Program-made: the position numbers and the translations under genes
Assembly: GCA_910578065.1 (NCBI GenBank)
Contig: CAJTPB010000029.1
Span: forward strand, 1 to 15,512
Reading direction: 5' to 3'
Source of the DNA: an uncultured Christensenella sp.
Lineage (GTDB): Bacteria; Bacillota; Clostridia; Christensenellales; Borkfalkiaceae
DNA length: 15,512 nucleotides
In this document: one piece after another, positions 11,082 to 15,512 of the stretch
Layout of the letters: the number at the start of each line of letters is the position of its first letter
Numbering within the stretch: position 1 is the stretch's first letter
The notes under the pieces: generated by a model
Seen by the model: the letters and a program-made list of their open reading frames with translations, nothing else
Told to the model about the DNA's origin: nothing
The model's database searches: none

Positions 11082-14000
11082 TTAATTATTTTTGTCGTCT
11101 ACCCGTTCAAATACGTCGTAATCGTAATTGTCGTCGTAGCCGTAGCTGGGAGCAGACGTATGACTGTGCTTATTCGAAGCGTCGATCGTCGTCGTGCTCG
11201 TGGTTGTCATTACCGCGCCGGAAGGCACTACGGGCTGCTGAGCAGGCGCTTGCGCGGGCTGCTGGCTGGTAATTAAAATGGGTTGCGGCTGCGCAGGCTG
11301 CTGAATGACGGGCTGCTGCGGTACGGGTACGTACGCGGGCGTGTTTGCCCCCGTCGCCATGCCGCGGACTGCCGCAAGCAGCAATGCGCTTAACATTTCG
11401 GTAGAGCCGACGCCGCTGCCCGCTTGATCGCGGCGCGCATCCGAACGGATCGCGCGTTCTTCCGCCGAACGCACTGCTCTGTCTTCGTACAGGCGCGCGC
11501 GTTCCTCCGCCATTCTTGCGTTCAAACGGTCTTCCGCCGCGTTGAGTTCGGCGATACGCGCTTTATCTTCCGCCGCGCGCAGTTCCGCCGCTTTTAAACG
11601 CTCTTCCGCAAGACGCACTTCGTACGAGCGGTTATCTGCGCCGCCGTAAGCGGGCGGATACCCCATATTCGGCGCGCCCATCATAGGATACTGCGGTTGC
11701 GTATAAGGTACGGGCATATTTGTGGGAAGCATAGGCATAGCCGCCTGCGGGAAGTCCGTTCCCTTCTGCTTCATGCGGATTTTTACGGGCATTAAGCCGT
11801 TCGAAGTAGGCAGATACCCTTGCACGTACGCGCCCGAAGGAGAAGGCTTCTTGCGCGGTTTTTGCGGTTTCGGCTGTGCCTGTGCGGGCGGCGCGGGAGG
11901 AGCAGGCTGAGGCGCCGGAGCGGGCGCAGGCTGCGCCTGTACGGGCGGTTGGGGAACGGGCTGCACCGTTGCCGCCATTTGCGGTTGCGCCATGGGCATG
12001 GGAATGGGCATGGGCGTGTTTCTGCGGCGTTCTTCTTCGTCGCGCCGTCTGCGTTCCTCTTCCTCTCTGCGTTCGCGTTCTAACCTGCGTTCTTCTTCGC
12101 GCCGTTCTTTTTCTTCCCGTTTTTCTTCTTCCAAGCGCTTCTTTTCTTCGCGCGCTTCTTTGTTCTTTCTGCGTTTTTTCAGCAGTACGATAAGCAGAAT
12201 CAGCAGAATGATACCCGCAAGGATAATCAGCAGCCACCACCAATTCGCCTTCATGAAATCGAGCGCTTTGGTCATCGCCGCGGAAAATCCGCTTGCCGCG
12301 ATTTTATATTCCGCTCTGCCGCTTGTTGTCGTTTGCGTATCTTCGAAAACGAAGTTGGTTGCGTCTTCGCCGTTCAGCGTAAGCGAAACAAAGTAATCTT
12401 TGCCCGATTCGAATGCGAACCCTTCGCCGTTGATATTGCTTGTAGAGGTGGAAGTTTCGTAAACGTTTTGCGTCCAACCCAGCGTAGGCGTGCCGCCCGT
12501 TGCGAGCGCTTGCGCCCATTCGGGAAGATTGAGTTCTACGCCGTTCTTTCCGCTCTTATTTACCATATCCGCCGTGATTACGAAGGGCGTGATCTTCCAA
12601 GCGAGATCCGCTTCGCCCGCCGCTGCGTTCGCCGCAAGGCGGAAGGAAATTCCCGTTTTTCCCGTAGCGGCAGCCGCGGGGATATCCCACTCGTAATTTT
12701 GCGCGTCTAATAAGATTACGACCGCGTTATATTCGCCCACGTTGCGCTTCGATACGTCGCCCGAAAGCCCCATAAGCGCGCTGTCGAACCCGTTAAGCAT
12801 GCTTTCTACGTTCTGATCCGCCCCGTTGAACACACCGTCGTTTGCGGTGGGAACGGCGATCTTCTTCTTGTCGATTTTAACGTGAAGTTCGTCTTTGCTG
12901 AGCGTGTACATTGCGTCCATGCCGTTGATCATTTTAATAACGATCAAGTACTCGCCTGCGTTCGTAGGCAAACCGGAAAGCAGGTTGGCAGGGTCTGCGG
13001 TGTTGCCCGCATAATATTCGATCGAATAATCCTGCCCCAAAACGAGCAGCGTGCCGTCCGTTGCGTTGGTTATAACAATGTTGTTAAAGTGCCCGTTTCC
13101 GTCGAATTCTTCCGTATCGGAAGGAAGGTTGACCGAAGCGATAAAGTTACCGTTCCCCACAACAAACGGCTCTGTGATCGTAGCCGAAGATCCGTTGCCG
13201 AACATGTAGTTACCCGCAATGCTGGGATCGAGCGACGCTTCTACCGTAAATCTTAACGTTCCGCCGTTGGCAATGGTCGGGTTGGTCTGCTTTGCAAGCA
13301 GGTCGATATCCGCAAGCGTAACTTGGTTGCCGTTGTCGTCGAAATATTTATAGATAATTTGATTGGGCGAAAGTCCCAACGCCGCCAAATCTTTAATTTC
13401 GGGAACTTTATAGTCGATTCCGTCCGGTTCGGGGTTGACATGATTTACCTTATCCCATACGGCGGGAATGCTCTTTTTGGTAATTTCCCAATTCAGCGAC
13501 ATACTGGGCTCGGTAAAATCGATGGTACCGAATCCGGGATCGCATTGCAGATCGCTCGAAGTCATTTGCGCGGTATACGTGCCGATATTGCGCTGTTGAT
13601 TGGTCGTAAGCGAGAAGCCGCTTGTATACTGCACGCCTGCGGGAAGCGACGTTTCTTTAATGCGTACCTGAATATAAACACCTTTGTATTGGGGCGGATT
13701 AGAAGGATTGTAATCGTTCCAAGCCGTTTCGTTCATCGCCTTGTATTCCCACACGATGGTGCTGTAATCGATATCGCCCGTAACAATTTCCCAGTGAATG
13801 GAAACTTGCGCTTTGTTGGTGCCGTTGGCAAAGTTCGTGCTCGAATTGGTCGTTTCGAGAGCAACCGTGGAAGTATACGTGCCGAGCGCCGAATGCTGGT
13901 TGTTTTGATATCCGTTGGTAAACATTGTGGTATCGACTTTGCACGCGTACGTTGTGCCGAACACGCTGTCGTCGATTCTTACCAAATAATCTACGGGCGT

Positions 14001-15512
14001 TGTCGTACCCGTTTTATACATGTATTTAACGGTATCGTTATCGTTTAACGTTTGCCAATTTACGCCGCCGTCGGAAGAAATCTTCCATGTCAACGTAGAC
14101 GGATCGATCAGCTGTGCGCCGACGGAGAACATTTGCGGCATGCTTGCGCCCGTTAGATCGAGGGTGTAGTTATCGTTATCGCCTACGCCCGCGCCCATTT
14201 CGGCGGAAATATAGTAACCGCCCGTGGGTACCGAACTGCCGAATGTAAGATCCGCTTCCATGTCCGTACCCGTGCCCGTAGGCACGCCGTTGGAAGTTCC
14301 TTGTTTGATCGAAGGATTATCGGTCGCCTTATAATAGAACATGGAAAAGGAAACGTTATCGCTGCCTAAAATGCCCGTAACCGTAAGTTTTGCCGTAACG
14401 TTATCGCCAAAGCCCCATGTCCAAGGCGTAGAAGCGGAATTGTCGTTCGTAAGCGTAAGCGTTAAAGGCTTAGGCGTAATGCTGAACGTTACGTATTTTA
14501 CAACGGTACCGTTATCGATCAGCGTAGTCGAATTTCCCCAATCGTAATCGGTAGCGTTCAGCTTTAATTCGATGCGGTATTCCCCCGCTTTCGTCGCCGT
14601 AATAACGCCCGTCGTCGTATTGATGGAAGCGTCGGACGTATTTCCCCAGTTGCTTCCGTTCTTTTTCTGCGGAACCGCGCTTGCAATGCGCGCATCCCAG
14701 TTTTGCAGATTGAACGTCTGCGCGGTGTTATCGTATTGTACCGTATCCGATCCCGCGGTAAGGTTGGGCACTGCGATTCTGTCTTTCGGGCGGTTGAACG
14801 TTGCAGTATGATTTGTGCCCGTAATTTTATAGTTGCACTGCGCGGTGTTCGTAATATACGCCACCGCAACGTAACTGCCCGGCGTGGTGGGAACGGTTGT
14901 CGTTTCGCTTCCCGCAGAGGCGCTCGAAAGCCGATATTTTAACCCCAACACGGGCGTAAGCGCGCCCGTATCGTTGGCGTGAATATCGCCCGGACTGAAC
15001 GAAAGAGAGTTGTTGGTTACGGCTCCGTAATCGTCTACCGTAAGTTGCTGCCCTAAACCGATCCCCTTTTGCGCGACGGTTACGGTAAAAGTTTGGTCGC
15101 GCGTCGATTTATTTACGTTGCGCCACTTTAAATTGCTGTCTTGCAGGGTGAAAACGACGGTATACGTTCCCGCGTTTTTAATTTCGAGCGCGCCAAGCGC
15201 GCTGACGGCTGTCGCAGTGACGTCCACCGTCGGTATGGCAGTTCCCGATCCGTCAACCCCGGCAAATTCCACCTTGGTTGCCTTCACTTTGGCGGGATCG
15301 AAATGGTATTCGTCTGCAAGCCAAGTTGCGGTAGTTCCGAGCGAGGTCGCCCAAAGATTGCTACCGCTGTATGTTAAGCCGCTTATACTATTCGGTACAG
15401 GAACTTCTTCGTCTTGGACCGCCGCGCTCAGCGCGGCAGAGGTCAGATTTAAGTGAAGCGCGGGCCGCAGACAATTCCTGCGTACTGACTGCAAGTACGC
15501 TATGACCACCCG
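11082..15512 (-). CDS. Large surface protein with Ig-like repeats, one membrane segment and a long cytoplasmic tail (cut by window edge)
   Basis: The frame is open to the right edge, so the start and signal peptide are missing; 1476 codons plus the stop are visible. Residue numbers count from the GTG at 15509. The first 30 residues (CLRPALHLNLTSAAL) match the end of 'VRPALxLNL' domains (DUF6273-like) of Bacillota surface proteins. Residues 35-1075 hold repeated beta-domains of about 100 residues, marked by a G-x-Y strand at about 116, 213, 311, 432, 545, 645, 854 and 927, with degenerate copies near 752 and 1039. They resemble MBG/Ig-like folds and are probably extracellular. WWWLLIILAGIILLILLIVLL (1090-1110, 21 aa written here as WWWLL...LIVLL) is the only membrane segment, followed by KKRRK. 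The tail (1111-1475) has an Arg/Glu coiled coil (1111-1163), a Pro/Ala/Gln/Met linker, a second Ala/Glu/Arg coiled coil (about 1293-1362) and a low-complexity end. No sortase motif is present. Function is unknown; adhesion or sensing is a guess. Confidence 0.85.
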   Translation of the reverse strand, partial: RVVIAYLQSVRRNCLRPALHLNLTSAALSAAVQDEEVPVPNSISGLTYSGSNLWATSLGTTATWLADEYHFDPAKVKATKVEFAGVDGSGTAIPTVDVTATAVSALGALEIKNAGTYTVVFTLQDSNLKWRNVNKSTRDQTFTVTVAQKGIGLGQQLTVDDYGAVTNNSLSFSPGDIHANDTGALTPVLGLKYRLSSASAGSETTTVPTTPGSYVAVAYITNTAQCNYKITGTNHTATFNRPKDRIAVPNLTAGSDTVQYDNTAQTFNLQNWDARIASAVPQKKNGSNWGNTSDASINTTTGVITATKAGEYRIELKLNATDYDWGNSTTLIDNGTVVKYVTFSITPKPLTLTLTNDNSASTPWTWGFGDNVTAKLTVTGILGSDNVSFSMFYYKATDNPSIKQGTSNGVPTGTGTDMEADLTFGSSVPTGGYYISAEMGAGVGDNDNYTLDLTGASMPQMFSVGAQLIDPSTLTWKISSDGGVNWQTLNDNDTVKYMYKTGTTTPVDYLVRIDDSVFGTTYACKVDTTMFTNGYQNNQHSALGTYTSTVALETTNSSTNFANGTNKAQVSIHWEIVTGDIDYSTIVWEYKAMNETAWNDYNPSNPPQYKGVYIQVRIKETSLPAGVQYTSGFSLTTNQQRNIGTYTAQMTSSDLQCDPGFGTIDFTEPSMSLNWEITKKSIPAVWDKVNHVNPEPDGIDYKVPEIKDLAALGLSPNQIIYKYFDDNGNQVTLADIDLLAKQTNPTIANGGTLRFTVEASLDPSIAGNYMFGNGSSATITEPFVVGNGNFIASVNLPSDTEEFDGNGHFNNIVITNATDGTLLVLGQDYSIEYYAGNTADPANLLSGLPTNAGEYLIVIKMINGMDAMYTLSKDELHVKIDKKKIAVPTANDGVFNGADQNVESMLNGFDSALMGLSGDVSKRNVGEYNAVVILLDAQNYEWDIPAAAATGKTGISFRLAANAAAGEADLAWKITPFVITADMVNKSGKNGVELNLPEWAQALATGGTPTLGWTQNVYETSTSTSNINGEGFAFESGKDYFVSLTLNGEDATNFVFEDTQTTTSGRAEYKIAASGFSAAMTKALDFMKANWWWLLIILAGIILLILLIVLLKKRRKNKEAREEKKRLEEEKREEKERREEERRLERERREEEERRRRDEEERRRNTPMPIPMPMAQPQMAATVQPVPQPPVQAQPAPAPAPQPAPPAPPAQAQPKPQKPRKKPSPSGAYVQGYLPTSNGLMPVKIRMKQKGTDFPQAAMPMLPTNMPVPYTQPQYPMMGAPNMGYPPAYGGADNRSYEVRLAEERLKAAELRAAEDKARIAELNAAEDRLNARMAEERARLYEDRAVRSAEERAIRSDARRDQAGSGVGSTEMLSALLLAAVRGMATGANTPAYVPVPQQPVIQQPAQPQPILITSQQPAQAPAQQPVVPSGAVMTTTSTTTIDASNKHSHTSAPSYGYDDNYDYDVFERVDDKNN

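Noticed and set aside
11016..11276. 86-aa plus-strand frame at the end of the surface-protein gene
   Set aside because: It is antisense to the large gene and includes its terminator; its composition (Arg-rich, no RBS) is that of a shadow.
13323..14048. 241-aa plus-strand frame within the surface-protein gene
   Set aside because: It is long only because the opposite strand is a stop-free repeat gene; no RBS or domain is visible.

Overview
The window looks like a piece of a Bacillota (probably Clostridia-type) chromosome carrying the end of an integrated mobile element. The evidence is strong AGGAGG-type ribosome binding sites, TTGACA/TATAAT promoters, two tRNA-Leu genes including an A34 (AAG) isoacceptor, a polA-coaE-lytic transglycosylase gene string and a DegV-family lipid-binding protein. 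I cannot name the species from sequence alone.

Positions 1 to about 4740 are the integrase end of an integrative element (prophage, satellite or ICE-like). At its core is a switch region. An XRE repressor gene (2431-2817) and an ImmA-type peptidase gene (2870-3280) run rightward. A 99-residue unknown gene (2236-1937) runs leftward from a consensus promoter. Three 19-bp operator-like inverted repeats (ACAGCA-N7-TGCTGT type) lie in the divergent promoter region, and a fourth lies in front of an excisionase-like gene at 1174-959. Left of the switch is a tight leftward operon: Cro-like XRE protein, excisionase-like protein, stand-alone HTH_11 domain, stand-alone LexA/UmuD (S24) fold without its catalytic residues, 47-residue acidic protein, and a tandem leucine-rich-repeat protein cut by the left edge. 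A putatively membrane-anchored 164-residue protein of unknown function (1469-1963) runs against this operon. A tyrosine recombinase (3435-4634) ends about 105 bp from the 3' end of tRNA-Leu(AAG), the classical arrangement for insertion into a tRNA 3' end. The other end of the element is outside the window.

Positions 4740 to 9000 are core chromosome. On the minus strand polA, coaE and a membrane-anchored lytic transglycosylase gene form an operon that runs into tRNA-Leu(AAG). tRNA-Leu(CAA) is divergent from polA and ends in a 20-bp terminator hairpin. The polA promoter sits so close to the ATG that its mRNA appears leaderless.

Positions 9106 to 10059 hold a DegV-family gene. It is followed by about 1 kb between convergent genes with no convincing coding sequence. 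That stretch contains a TTGCA-rich segment, a rightward terminator, two diverged 90-bp direct repeats, an isolated hairpin and a bidirectional terminator.

From 15512 (cut by the right edge) down to 11082 is a very large leftward gene. It encodes a surface protein with about ten Ig-like repeats of roughly 100 residues, one membrane segment and an unusual 365-residue cytoplasmic tail of charged coiled coils and Pro/Ala/Gln-rich linkers.
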